Shown: one piece after another, positions 7,829-15,667 of the stretch
Position numbering within the stretch: the first letter of the stretch is position 1
Layout: every line of letters starts with the position of its first letter
Source of the DNA: JAENVU01 sp963801105
Lineage (GTDB): Bacteria > Actinomycetota > Acidimicrobiia > IMCC26256 > JAENVU01
Reading direction: 5' to 3'
Assembly: GCA_963801105.1 (NCBI GenBank)
Contig: CAWDDH010000003.1
Coordinates: 3,720,001-3,784,000, forward strand
DNA: 64,000 nt
Notes under the pieces: model-generated
Seen by the model: only the letters and a program-made list of their open reading frames with translations
What the model was told of the DNA's origin: nothing
Database searches by the model: none
Translations under genes and position numbers: made by a program

Positions 7829-8074
7829 ATGGACGACGACCCGATCGACACCACGCCCGGGAAGACCTTCATCGGCGGGCGCCACGGCAGCCCGTCGGTC
7901 TCGATCGCGTTTCCGTTCTCCAAGATCGCCAACGTGGACTCCGAGCTCCGCGAGCTGCTGGAGGAGCTCACCGGGCTCGTCGCACGCCTCGCGAGCGCGT
8001 CGTCCGACGCCGAACGCGCGGAGGTCGCCACCGCCGCGCGTGACCTCCTCGAACGGGTCGCCCCCGCCGAGTAG
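7829..8074 (+). CDS. Small acidic hypothetical protein (81 residues)
   Basis: Starts at ATG 7829 with GAGGAG six bases upstream. Residues 1-40 are polar and contain GKTFIGGRHGSPSVSIAF. Residues 40-81 are a helical, Leu/Ala/Glu-rich stretch (SELRELLEELTGLVARLA...). No family was recognised. It is not a toxin or antitoxin by any visible motif and is a single gene with no partner. The strong ribosome site and the inverted repeat over it argue that it is real. Confidence 0.65.
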   Translation: MDDDPIDTTPGKTFIGGRHGSPSVSIAFPFSKIANVDSELRELLEELTGLVARLASASSDAERAEVATAARDLLERVAPAE

Positions 8075-8174
8075 CCCAGCCGATCAGGGACTGCGAGGAC
8101 CTACCAGGCGGTCGGCAGATCCCACATGAGGTCGAGATGGCGTCGAATCCGGGAACCGAAGCGAGATCGATCGG

Positions 8175-8957
8175 TCAGCGCCCCTTCCATTGCGGCGTCC
8201 GCTTCTCGGCGAACGCGGCCACGCCCTCGGCCGCGTCCTCCGACTGCGTGTGCACGGTGAGCATGCCCTGCAGGTAGTCGAGCGCGGCATCCGCGTCCAT
8301 CTCCAACACGCGGTAGAACGCGTCCCGACCCCACCGCAGCACCAGTGGCGACTTGGAGGCCAGCGCGGTCGCGAACTCCTCGACAGCTTCGTCGAGGTCT
8401 GCGACCGGCACCACCCGGTTGACGAACCCGATGCGCGCCGCTTCCTCGGCACCGACGCGCCGGCCCGTCATCTGCAACTCGAGCACCGTCTTGGGCGGCA
8501 TCGATCGCAGCATCGGGACGGTGATCATGTAGGGCCACAGCCCGACGTTCACCTCCGGCGTGCCGAACTGCGCGTCGTCGGAGGCGATCACGACGTCGCA
8601 CGCGAGCGCGAGCCCGAACCCCCCGGCGAGGGCGAACCCCCGGACCCGGGCGATGACCGGCTTCCCGAGCGCCCACATCTCCCGGAAGAGGTCCGCGAGC
8701 AGGCCTCGACCGTCGTGCGCGGCCGCCGCGCCCGCGTTGTCGGCGATCCCACCGAGATCGGCACCGGCGCAGAAGGCCTTGTCTCCCGCCCCTGTGAGGA
8801 CCACGACCCGCACCGCGGGGTCGGCCTTGGCCGCGGCCATCGCGTCGCGCAGGCCCTGCATGACTCCGTAGGACATCGAGTTGCGGCGCTCGGGGCGGTT
8901 GATGGTGATGCGGGCGACGCCGTCATCGACGCGGGAGAGGACTTCGGGCTCGGTCAT
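8175..8957 (-). CDS. Enoyl-CoA hydratase/isomerase family protein
   Basis: 260 residues of crotonase fold: NRPERRNSMSYGVMQG, the CoA/oxyanion site KAFCAGADLGGIAD, RGFALAGGFGLALACDVVIAS, and FGTPEVNVGLWP with an acidic residue at the usual catalytic position. The C-terminus DAAEGVAAFAEKRTPQWKGR is the common hydratase ending. It likely hydrates an enoyl-CoA in a beta-oxidation-type route. It is a separate unit from the hydratase at 5025-5798 and only moderately similar to it. TAGGCT lies nine bases before the ATG. Confidence 0.9.
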   Translation of the reverse strand: MTEPEVLSRVDDGVARITINRPERRNSMSYGVMQGLRDAMAAAKADPAVRVVVLTGAGDKAFCAGADLGGIADNAGAAAAHDGRGLLADLFREMWALGKPVIARVRGFALAGGFGLALACDVVIASDDAQFGTPEVNVGLWPYMITVPMLRSMPPKTVLELQMTGRRVGAEEAARIGFVNRVVPVADLDEAVEEFATALASKSPLVLRWGRDAFYRVLEMDADAALDYLQGMLTVHTQSEDAAEGVAAFAEKRTPQWKGR

Positions 8958-8966
8958 CGGCGGCGC

Positions 8967-8972
8967 AGCCTA
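8967..8972 (-). promoter_or_regulatory. Leaderless-type -10 element (TAGGCT) of the enoyl-CoA hydratase gene
   Basis: TAGGCT on the minus strand is nine bases before the ATG at 8957, and there is no Shine-Dalgarno sequence between them. Confidence 0.35.
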
Positions 8973-9026
8973 CGCGCCGCTCCGGGGCCGGTCCCATGAC
9001 GCATCCGGTCGGGTGCCGTGGTTGAG

Positions 9027-9032
9027 TACCGT
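9027..9032 (+). promoter_or_regulatory. Leaderless -10 element (TACCGT) fixing the start of the DUF5317 gene
   Basis: TACCGT is followed by exactly six bases and then the GTG at 9039. This spacing favours 9039 over the in-frame GTG at 9018, which would lie upstream of the transcription start. Confidence 0.45.
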
Positions 9033-9038
9033 GCCCCG

Positions 9039-9704
9039 GTGCTCGCGTACGCAATCGCGCTGGCGGTCGCGGTGGCGATCGTGCCCCTCACGAGCGGTAC
9101 GTTCACGCGGCTCGCCGAGCTCGAGTTCCGGCGGGTGTGGCTGCTCGCCGCCGGACTGGTGATCCAGATCGGCCTCGACGTCGTCGACCTCCCACGGACC
9201 CGCGACGAGGACCTCGGGCTCGCACTGCTGCTACTGAGCTACACGGCGCTCCTCGGATTCTGCGCGTCGAACCTGCGCACGCGTGGCTTCGTGCTCATCG
9301 CGATCGGCATCGCGCTGAACGCCTTCGTGATCGCGTTGAACGCCGGCATGCCCTACCGAGTCACGAGCGACCTCCCGCGCGAGACCACGGTCAAGCACCG
9401 GCCGACCCGGGATTCGGATCTCGCGGTCTTCCTGTCGGACCAGATCGTGGTCGGTGGGCCCGTCGGCGCCGCGATTTCGGTCGGCGACCTCGTCATCGCC
9501 GCGGGCATCGTCGAGTTGGCCTACGTCGGGAGTCGGCGCCGCCGACGTCGGACGCCGCCGCGACCGGTGCGCTACGTGGACCTGCCCGCCCTCGAACGCG
9601 AGATCGACCTGCGGGAGGGTCAGGCCGACGAGCCCGCCAGCGCCGCCGTCGACGCGCCGGCAGACACGACCCGCTCCAGTGCGTCGAACACGCGTCGGTC
9701 GTAG
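9039..9704 (+). CDS. DUF5317-type membrane protein
   Basis: 221 residues from GTG 9039. Several hydrophobic spans cover residues 1-105 and 145-170. Between them NAGMPYRVTSDLPRE and later GAAISVGDLVIAAGIVELAY correspond to the NGGMP and ISxGDLLLxxG signatures of DUF5317 proteins of actinobacteria and firmicutes. The function is unknown. After the last span the tail is basic, then acidic. The last 85 bases overlap the 3' end of the convergent HD gene, so the two mRNAs are antisense there. Confidence 0.78.
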   Translation: MLAYAIALAVAVAIVPLTSGTFTRLAELEFRRVWLLAAGLVIQIGLDVVDLPRTRDEDLGLALLLLSYTALLGFCASNLRTRGFVLIAIGIALNAFVIALNAGMPYRVTSDLPRETTVKHRPTRDSDLAVFLSDQIVVGGPVGAAISVGDLVIAAGIVELAYVGSRRRRRRTPPRPVRYVDLPALEREIDLREGQADEPASAAVDAPADTTRSSASNTRRS

Positions 9705-10759
9705 AGGAACCCGGGGCCGACCCCGAGCGCATCGAGCGCGGACTCCACGTCGTGGTCCGCGCGCAGATCGTCGTAGGCGCTGGCCAGGCGGAGTACCTGG
9801 CCGCCCACGCTCACCGACTCCGTGGCGAGCAGGTCGCCCGCCGACGCGAGGTCGGTCTGGCGAAGGATCGCGGCACTCTGGTCGGCAACCTCGTACGGCT
9901 CGATCGGCTCGTCGCGCACCTCGGGCGCATCGAGGCAGAGGTGGCCCAGATGGTGGAGCAGCGCGGCGGCCCGGAGGTCGTCGAGCGCCCGGCGCCGGAG
10001 GCCGAGCTCGTCGCCGACCCGGACGGAGAGCTCGGCGACGCGGGCGGCGTGCCCCTCCGCGGCGAGGCCGGCCATCTCGGGAACGACTGACAGCGCTTCG
10101 ATGGTCTGTTCCGACGTGCGGCTGATGACCGCGAGCCGCTCGAACGAGTACCAGGCGGCGAGGAGCGGCACCGCGAACAACCCGACGCCCCAGAGGCCGA
10201 CGCTCTCGTGGCCGCCGACGGCCCGGAAGCCGATCGCCATCAGCATCGCCGATGCGATGAGGGCGAGATCCGCTCCCCCGACCGGAGGGACCCGCCGGGT
10301 CCTCGCGAAGACGAACCCCTCGTGGACGGACAGGGTGGTGACACTCGAGACGGCCAGCGTCGTGAGCATCCAGGGCGTCTCACCCAGCAGCGCGAGCGGC
10401 AGGAGCAGGTGGAAGACGAGCAGTCCCGCCGCACCCGCCGCCGCGTGCTCGGCGCTGGTGCGGATCCGGGCCCCGAGGGTGCCCTCGGGCCGCAGCGGCA
10501 CCACCACGATCTCCGCGGCGACGATCGCCACGAGGGCCGCGAGCGGCGAGAAGGCACGGATGAGCACCAGCATCGGGGCGTACCCGAGCGGGACGGGCTC
10601 GCGGTGCCGAGGCCGCATCGCCACGAGCTCCCCGATGGCGACGCCACCGGCGATCACGACGAGCGCGGTCATCCGGCCGCCCGGAGCGACGATCTCCACC
10701 ACGACTGCAGCGACGGCGCCGAGCACCGTGACGATCGCGATGCGCGCGCCGATGCTCAC
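9620..10759 (-). CDS. Membrane protein with a degenerate HD domain
   Basis: 379 residues. Residues 1-205 hold about six to seven membrane spans. Residues about 215-379 resemble an HD phosphohydrolase: EGHAARVAELSVRVGDELGL, then LLHHLGHLCL where an active enzyme has LLHDIGK. The metal-binding aspartate is therefore a histidine and the following lysine is gone, so nucleotide hydrolysis is unlikely. The start codon overlaps the stop of the upstream HD protein (ATGA-type, 10756-10759), so the two are translationally coupled. It is probably an inactive partner or sensor of the second protein. Confidence 0.8.
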   Translation of the reverse strand: MSIGARIAIVTVLGAVAAVVVEIVAPGGRMTALVVIAGGVAIGELVAMRPRHREPVPLGYAPMLVLIRAFSPLAALVAIVAAEIVVVPLRPEGTLGARIRTSAEHAAAGAAGLLVFHLLLPLALLGETPWMLTTLAVSSVTTLSVHEGFVFARTRRVPPVGGADLALIASAMLMAIGFRAVGGHESVGLWGVGLFAVPLLAAWYSFERLAVISRTSEQTIEALSVVPEMAGLAAEGHAARVAELSVRVGDELGLRRRALDDLRAAALLHHLGHLCLDAPEVRDEPIEPYEVADQSAAILRQTDLASAGDLLATESVSVGGQVLRLASAYDDLRADHDVESALDALGVGPGFLYDRRVFDALERVVSAGASTAALAGSSA

Positions 10760-12099
10760 GGCCGCGCCACCGGGTCGACCGCCGGGAGCAGGTCACCGAG
10801 TCCGGCGGAGCCCACGCCCTGCCGCGGCGCGTCGATGTGGTGCACGTAGAGCTCGTGGCCGTCGCCGTGGACGGCCCCACGACGCCGGAGCGACGAGATC
10901 AACGCGTCGACCACCCGCGGGTGGAACTGACGACCGGAGTTCTTGCGCAGCTCCGCGAATGCGACGTCCTGGGTGAGCGCGCGACGGTACGACCGGGTCG
11001 ACGTCATCGCGTCGTACGCATCGGCCACCGCGACGATGTGCGGCTCGATCGGCTGTCCGTGCTCGTCGGCGACGGGCGAGAACACTGCGGCCTCGCTCGT
11101 CGCGCTCGGTGCCACCGGCGCGAGGAAGTCGATGCGGGTCAGGATCTCCACCGACACGTCCTCGTGCCGGCGCACGACGTCGAACTCGTCGGCCGTGAGC
11201 TTGCCCGGCTTGTTGAGGAGGTGGTTCGGGACGACGAGCTTGCCGACGTCGTGCATCAGGGCGGCGAGCCGCAGCCGCTCGAGCCGGCCCGCGGGGATGC
11301 CGAGCTCCAGCCCGATGTATTGCGCGTACTCGGCGACCCGCTCGGCGTGGCCAGCGGTGTAGGGGTCCTTCGCCTCGAGCGCTCCGACGAGGATCCTCAC
11401 CGTCGCCTCGTGCGAGCGCTTCAGGGCCAGGTACGAGGAGAACGCCTGCCGGGCCACGAGGATCGGGACCAGGAAGAGCGGGAGCAGCGCCAGCTGGTAG
11501 TCGAGGTAGAGCAGCCCGAGGAACACGCCCATGATGGCGAACGGGTAGAAGACGAGGTACTCGCGGCTGCCGACCATGATCACGTCGCGGAAGCGCTGAC
11601 CCGTCGCGAGGGTGACCACGAGGCAGGTGAGGGTCACGTTGACGATCGAGTACACGGCCGCGGCCGGCAGGGCGGCCAGGAGCAACTCCGCCGGGGACGC
11701 GTGGCCGCTGCCGAGGATGGCCCAGAACACCATCGCCCCGGACACGGCCGAGAGCGGGAACATCGAGCAGTTGAACAGGAGCTTGCGCCACTCCCAGCTC
11801 CGGACGTGCACGACGTAGAGCCCACCGGCGAACGCGACGAGGAAGACGCCCAGCGCGCTCTGGTCCGCCCGGAACACGACCATCGCCGCGGTGCACAGCA
11901 GCACCCCGGCGCTGGAGCCGAGCTCGGTGGTCAGGTAGGTGATCTGGTTCTCGGCGAACGCGTGCAGGATCGCGAGCGCCAGGACCGGCGCCAGCGCCGG
12001 CAACGGTCCGCGCGCGGTCAACGCGATGCCGACCCCGGTGGCCAGCACCGCCAGCCCGACGCAGTACGCCGTCAGCTTCGCGGTTGCTCGGTCGTTCAT
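10756..12099 (-). CDS. Membrane HD domain protein (HD-GYP-like with lost GYP motif)
   Basis: 447 residues. Residues 1-210 form an MASE-like membrane region with several spans. From about 230 follows an HD domain: GALEAKDPYTAGHAERVAEY, then ALMHDVGKLVVPNHLLNKPG, then VVRRHEDVSVEIL, then VAVADAYDAMTSTRSYRRAL. The HD metal ligands are intact. In place of the HHExxDGxGYP loop there is a different sequence (SATSEAAVFSPVADEHGQ), so it may hydrolyse something other than cyclic di-GMP. It probably forms a signalling pair with the coupled degenerate HD protein downstream. Confidence 0.85.
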   Translation of the reverse strand: MNDRATAKLTAYCVGLAVLATGVGIALTARGPLPALAPVLALAILHAFAENQITYLTTELGSSAGVLLCTAAMVVFRADQSALGVFLVAFAGGLYVVHVRSWEWRKLLFNCSMFPLSAVSGAMVFWAILGSGHASPAELLLAALPAAAVYSIVNVTLTCLVVTLATGQRFRDVIMVGSREYLVFYPFAIMGVFLGLLYLDYQLALLPLFLVPILVARQAFSSYLALKRSHEATVRILVGALEAKDPYTAGHAERVAEYAQYIGLELGIPAGRLERLRLAALMHDVGKLVVPNHLLNKPGKLTADEFDVVRRHEDVSVEILTRIDFLAPVAPSATSEAAVFSPVADEHGQPIEPHIVAVADAYDAMTSTRSYRRALTQDVAFAELRKNSGRQFHPRVVDALISSLRRRGAVHGDGHELYVHHIDAPRQGVGSAGLGDLLPAVDPVARP

Positions 12100-12150
12100 G
12101 GGTTCCCGTCAGACGTAGGCGGCAAGGCCTCGGCGCGGATCAACTTCGGC

Positions 12151-12237
12151 TTACCGCCACTTCAGAGCACCGCCGGCGAGCAGCAGTGCTGCCGCGCTCG
12201 ATGAGAGCAGGGCGAGACGGACGTAAACCTTCCGCAT
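12151..12237 (-). CDS. 28-residue membrane peptide upstream of the HD pair
   Basis: A very short gene from ATG 12237 to TAA 12151. The peptide starts MRKVYVRLAL, has a central stretch of Ser, Ala, Leu and Gly long enough to span a membrane, and ends ALKWR. The ribosome site AGAAGG lies nine bases before the ATG, one of the better sites in the window. It precedes the two HD proteins by 51 bases on the same strand. Function unknown; it could be a small membrane regulator, a signal peptide-like pheromone, or a leader peptide. Confidence 0.5.
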   Translation of the reverse strand: MRKVYVRLALLSSSAAALLLAGGALKWR

Positions 12238-12624
12238 GAGAGATCACCTTCTTCGATAGGTCCTCTCTGGCGGTCCGCTTTGGCTTCCAGAGGGCAACGC
12301 TCCGCTCGCGGGACTCTTCAGTCCCAGTGACGCCGAGGCCTTGCCGTCTGCATCTGACCGACGCACCCTCCTTCCTGTCGGGAACCACCTCGCGCGGTGG
12401 CCGGATCATCCTGATATGCACGGGGATTTCGGCAACTCCGCGGTTCGACTGTAGGCACCCGTCGATGACGGCACCACCCTGAGCAACCCCGGGTCACTCC
12501 CGATTGCGGGACCCACATGCACAACAACTGCATCAGGAGTCTCACAGACAACACGCCCCGCGCGCAACGACCCGCTCGGAAAGCCACCACCTGTGGTCGA
12601 ACCGGTCCTAGGCTCCCTCAGACG
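12238..12624. other. 387-base divergent intergenic region with a structured leader
   Basis: The longest gap in the window. On the minus strand, upstream of the 28-residue peptide, there are hairpins GGGACT-GAAG-AGTCCC (around 12309-12324), CTCTGG...CCAGAG (around 12264-12291), a GGCAA/TTGCC closing stem (around 12292-12345) and CCACC-GCGCGA-GGTGG. This looks like a long structured 5' leader. I compared it by eye with cyclic di-GMP, cyclic di-AMP, SAM and cobalamin riboswitches and found no convincing match. The plus side contains ATGCA-N7-TGCAT (12517-12533) and TAGGCT at 12609 before the next gene. Confidence 0.4.
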
Positions 12625-13311
12625 ATGGAGCACGGAGTGGACGAATCCCTCGAAATCCCTGGCCCTGAGGACGAGATCCTGGAGCTGGAGCGGGAGCTCT
12701 GCCGTCTCCCGGAGGTCTCCGCGGCCCGGGTCGTCACCGACAACGTGGGCCGCGCGACCGAGGTCCACATCCTCGCCACCGGCGCCAAGCACGCCAAGCA
12801 GGTCGTGCGGGACGTCCAGTCGGTCGCGCTGGCCAGCTTCGGGATCGAGCTCGACCGTCGCATCGTGTCGGTGGTCCAGCTCGGCGACAACGGCGAGCAC
12901 GTGGTCGCCGATCCCCCCACGGTCGAGCTCCACCGGGCGGTGCTCGGCAACGTGGTGTCGGAGGTCACGGGCCTTCGCAGCCTCGTGCGCGTCACCCTCG
13001 CCCGCGGCGACGAGGAAGCCGTCGGCTTCGCCGAGGGATCGGTTGCCTCGAGCGCGCGCTACCGACTCGTGGCCGCGGCGACGATCGACGCGCTCCGCCA
13101 GCTGCAGAACGCGGCCGAGTGCCTCGACATCGACAGTGCCCAGATCGTGCGAGTCGGCGCGCGCGACGTCGCCATCGTGACCGTGGTCTTCGTGATCCCA
13201 CCCGCCGAGCAGCTCGTCTCCGGCTCGGCCATCGTCCGCGATCACGCCGACGCGGACGCCATCGTCCGCGCGGTGCTCGACGCGACCAACCGCCGCCTGA
13301 CGAACCTGTAG
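12625..13311 (+). CDS. Conserved hypothetical protein with two alpha/beta domains
   Basis: 228 residues. The first half contains EVHILATGAKHAKQVVRDVQ and ASFGIELDRRIVSVVQL. The second half contains LVRVTLARGDEEAVGFAEGS and ends SAIVRDHADADAIVRAVLDA. The pattern is of two small beta-alpha-beta units and recalls uncharacterised actinobacterial and firmicute proteins; I cannot name a family. No catalytic motif. ATG 12625 has TAGGCT ten bases upstream (12609-12614). An in-frame GTG at 12637 with GGAG six bases before it is an alternative start. Confidence 0.7.
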   Translation: MEHGVDESLEIPGPEDEILELERELCRLPEVSAARVVTDNVGRATEVHILATGAKHAKQVVRDVQSVALASFGIELDRRIVSVVQLGDNGEHVVADPPTVELHRAVLGNVVSEVTGLRSLVRVTLARGDEEAVGFAEGSVASSARYRLVAAATIDALRQLQNAAECLDIDSAQIVRVGARDVAIVTVVFVIPPAEQLVSGSAIVRDHADADAIVRAVLDATNRRLTNL

Positions 13312-13347
13312 CTGCGGGCCCGGCCGTCCGTCGACGTCCGGAGCGCG

Positions 13348-14154
13348 TCAGCCGAGGCGGCGGCCCAGGAGGGTGACGAGGTCGCAGGCGGCCTCGACGT
13401 CGTGCACGCGGATCACGTCCGCCCCGTACTCGATCGACACGGTCAGGTACGCGAGCATCCGGTGGTTGACGGGCTTGCGCGGCACGGGGATCAGCACCGG
13501 CTCGCCGGCCCGGCGCAGCACGTCCATCGAGCGGATCGTCGCCAGCTGCAACCGCCCGTACGCCTCGTAGTCGCTGCGATAGTTGATCGACAGCCCGGGA
13601 TCGACCAGGAAGGTCCCGGTGAGTCCCTCCGCTCGCAGCGCGCCGACCCGGAGGCGCAGGCTCTCGGCGACGTCCTCGGGGCGCCCCTCGGCGAGCACCC
13701 GGTCACCGACGGCCAGCGGGTTCTCGCCCTCGATGTGCATCACCACGGCACCGGCACCCGAGTCGCGCACCAGGGCGACCATCGCCGGATCCTTGAGCCC
13801 CCCGGTGTCGTTGACGATCGCGGCACCGGCGTCGAGGGCGGCGGCGGTCACCTCGGGCTTCCAACTGTCGACCGACACCAGGAATCCATCCTCGACCAGC
13901 AGCCCGAGGGCCGGGAGCAGGCGGGCCAGCTCCTCCTCCGCCGGCAGCTCCTCGTTCTCGAAGTGGCTGGACTGGGCCCCCAGGTCGATGATCGAGGCAC
14001 CCGCCTCGCGGTACTCCCGCGCCCGGCTCAGGGCCTCGGCAGGCGATCCGACCACCGAATGGCGCACCCGGGACTCGGGAGAGAGGTTCACCACCGCCAT
14101 CACATGGGTGATCCCCGGCCCGAACTCGAGCTCGCGCAGGCGGTCGGACGGCAC
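13348..14154 (-). CDS. Dihydropteroate synthase-like pterin-binding protein
   Basis: 268 residues with the TIM-barrel order of DHPS: HVMAVVNLSPESRVRHS, AGASIIDLGAQSS, VSVDSWKPEVTAAALDAGA, AIVNDTGGL, AVVMHIEG, FLVDPGLSINYRSD, and a C-terminal ADVIRVHDVEAA. The pterin-binding D (VDSWKP), N (VNDTGG) and final RVHDV are kept. The first loop (usually NVTPDSFSDGG) and the DPGIGFGK loop are changed, so para-aminobenzoate use is doubtful. It may act on another pterin or corrinoid substrate, or be a divergent FolP. The start is the GTG at 14154 because TAGGAT lies seven bases before it; an ATG at 14163 is within nine bases of the same promoter. Confidence 0.72.
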   Translation of the reverse strand: MPSDRLRELEFGPGITHVMAVVNLSPESRVRHSVVGSPAEALSRAREYREAGASIIDLGAQSSHFENEELPAEEELARLLPALGLLVEDGFLVSVDSWKPEVTAAALDAGAAIVNDTGGLKDPAMVALVRDSGAGAVVMHIEGENPLAVGDRVLAEGRPEDVAESLRLRVGALRAEGLTGTFLVDPGLSINYRSDYEAYGRLQLATIRSMDVLRRAGEPVLIPVPRKPVNHRMLAYLTVSIEYGADVIRVHDVEAACDLVTLLGRRLG

Positions 14155-14161
14155 GGGCGGC

Positions 14162-14175
14162 ATCCTACGTATCCT
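14162..14175. promoter_or_regulatory. Overlapping divergent leaderless promoters (ATCCTACGTATCCT)
   Basis: On the plus strand TATCCT (14170-14175) lies seven bases before ATG 14183. On the minus strand TAGGAT (complement of 14162-14167) lies seven bases before GTG 14154. Both -10 boxes fit in 14 bases around the palindrome TACGTA. The two genes would have transcription starts about 28 bases apart and would compete for polymerase. Confidence 0.5.
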
Positions 14176-14182
14176 CGGTGAG

Positions 14183-14443
14183 ATGGAATCCGATCCGGTC
14201 CTCGCCCGCCGGGCGCGGATCGCGAGCCAGGTCCGGCTCGCCAAGCGCATCGGCTACGCCGCCCTGCTGCTGGCGATCGTGGCGTTCGCGGTCGCGATCG
14301 TCACGTCGTTCTCGGGGGCCGCGGTCGCCATCGCGGTGATCGGCCTCGCCGTCGCCTTCGTCGTGCTGCCGATCCCGATCGTGCTCGGCTACGGAGTGCG
14401 GGCCGCCGAGCGCGAGGAACGCGGTGGTGGCGCGTTCCATTAG
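14183..14443 (+). CDS. Small two-span membrane protein
   Basis: 86 residues. A basic N-terminus (ARRARIASQVRLAKRIG) is followed by two hydrophobic helices (about 24-46 and 50-72) and a short charged tail ending RGGGAFH. No family recognised. Leaderless start from TATCCT seven bases upstream. It precedes the alcohol dehydrogenase gene, which has its own TAGATT box over this stop codon, so the two may be separate units. Confidence 0.65.
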   Translation: MESDPVLARRARIASQVRLAKRIGYAALLLAIVAFAVAIVTSFSGAAVAIAVIGLAVAFVVLPIPIVLGYGVRAAEREERGGGAFH

Positions 14444-14446
14444 ATT
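14441..14446 (+). promoter_or_regulatory. Putative -10 (TAGATT) of the alcohol dehydrogenase gene
   Basis: TAGATT overlaps the stop codon of the small membrane protein and lies 30 bases before the ATG at 14477. That leaves a short leader with AAGGAG as ribosome site. Confidence 0.35.
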
Positions 14447-14476
14447 GCCGCCCGCCACCCCTCCCAAGGAGCAAGC

Positions 14477-15583
14477 ATGACCAAGGCCGCCATCGCCACC
14501 GCCGTCGGTTCCCCCCTCGAGATCGTCGATGTCGACGTCGCTCCGCCCAAGGCGGGCGAGGTACGCATCGAGATGGGAGCGTCCGGCGTCTGCCACTCGG
14601 ACCTCTCCGTGGTTCGGGGCGTGCTCCCGATCGCCTTGCCCGCGGTCCTCGGCCACGAGGGCGCCGGAACGATCACCGAGGTCGGCGAGGGTGTGGAGCA
14701 CCTCGCGATCGGCGACCACGTCGTGGTCTCATGGGTGCCCCAGTGCGGCACCTGCTACATGTGCACCCACGACCAGGGTGAGCTCTGCGAGGTCGGCAGC
14801 ATCGCCTCGATGAGTGGCGGACTGCTCGACATGACTTCACGGGTGTCCCGCGACGGCGTGCCCGTCTCGGTCATGGCGGCGTCGGGCACCTTCGCCGAGG
14901 AGGCCGTGATCCCGGCCATCGGCGCGGTGAAGATCGACCCGAGCATCCCGATCACCGCCGGCGCCCTCATCGGCTGCGGTGTGCTCACCGGCTTCGGTGC
15001 GGCGGTCAACACCGCGAGCATCCGCAAGGGCGACAGCGTCGTCGTCGTCGGCTGCGGCGGCGTCGGGCTCAACGTCATCCAGGGCGCCAAGCACGCCGGT
15101 GCCGAGCGCATCATCGCCGTCGACATGGTGGACGGGAAGCTCCAGACCGCACAGAAGTTCGGGGCGACCGACGTCGTGAACCCATCGACCGACGGCGACG
15201 CGATCGCCAAGGTCATGGAGCTCACCGACGGGCGCGGCGCCGACGTCGCGTTCGAGGTCATCGGCCTCGGACCCACGATCGAGCAGGCGTTCCAGATGAC
15301 CCGCCGCGGCGGCCAGACCATCATCGTGGGAGTCCCCGCCTTCGACGTGCAGCTCACTCTCACCCCGGCCATGGACCTCCTCGTGAACGAGAAGCAGATC
15401 CGTGGATGCTGGTACGGGTCCTCGAACGTCCACCGCGATGTCCCGATGCTGGCCAAGCTCTACCAGGACGGCGCGCTGATGCTCGACGAGCTGATGTCGG
15501 CCCAGATCTCGCTCGACCAGGTCAACGACGCGCTGGACAACATGGGCTCGGGCGAGATCGCCCGGTCCGTCATCGTCTACTGA
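14477..15583 (+). CDS. Zinc-dependent alcohol dehydrogenase (class III-like, MDR family)
   Basis: 368 residues. Catalytic zinc ligands C39 and H60 with E61 (GHEGAGTITEVG); structural zinc cysteines C90, C93, C96 and C104; Rossmann motif VVVVGCGGVGLNVIQGA; and the acidic residue of the NAD site in IIAVDMVDGK. It oxidises an alcohol or reduces an aldehyde with NAD(H) in the cytoplasm. It resembles the Rxyl_3153/NDMA-dependent branch known from actinobacteria, whose electron acceptor may be a bound or special cofactor; that subfamily call is tentative. AAGGAG ribosome site. Confidence 0.88.
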   Translation: MTKAAIATAVGSPLEIVDVDVAPPKAGEVRIEMGASGVCHSDLSVVRGVLPIALPAVLGHEGAGTITEVGEGVEHLAIGDHVVVSWVPQCGTCYMCTHDQGELCEVGSIASMSGGLLDMTSRVSRDGVPVSVMAASGTFAEEAVIPAIGAVKIDPSIPITAGALIGCGVLTGFGAAVNTASIRKGDSVVVVGCGGVGLNVIQGAKHAGAERIIAVDMVDGKLQTAQKFGATDVVNPSTDGDAIAKVMELTDGRGADVAFEVIGLGPTIEQAFQMTRRGGQTIIVGVPAFDVQLTLTPAMDLLVNEKQIRGCWYGSSNVHRDVPMLAKLYQDGALMLDELMSAQISLDQVNDALDNMGSGEIARSVIVY

Positions 15584-15667
15584 GCCGCACCACCCACTCG
15601 TCCGCGTTCCGGGGTTCCGCCCCGCGGTCGGTACGCTCGCTCCGTCACGCGACGCGGGAGGAACGTC

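Noticed and set aside
12240..12440. Cyclic di-GMP or other known riboswitch in the leader of the HD genes
   Set aside because: Short matches such as GGCAA and GCCAAAGC exist, but the conserved core sequences and their order do not match any class I could recall.
12594..12610. Second KstR-like site TCGAACCGGTCCTA before the unknown gene at 12625
   Set aside because: It has GTC in place of GTT, breaks the symmetry and overlaps the -10 box by chance-level similarity.
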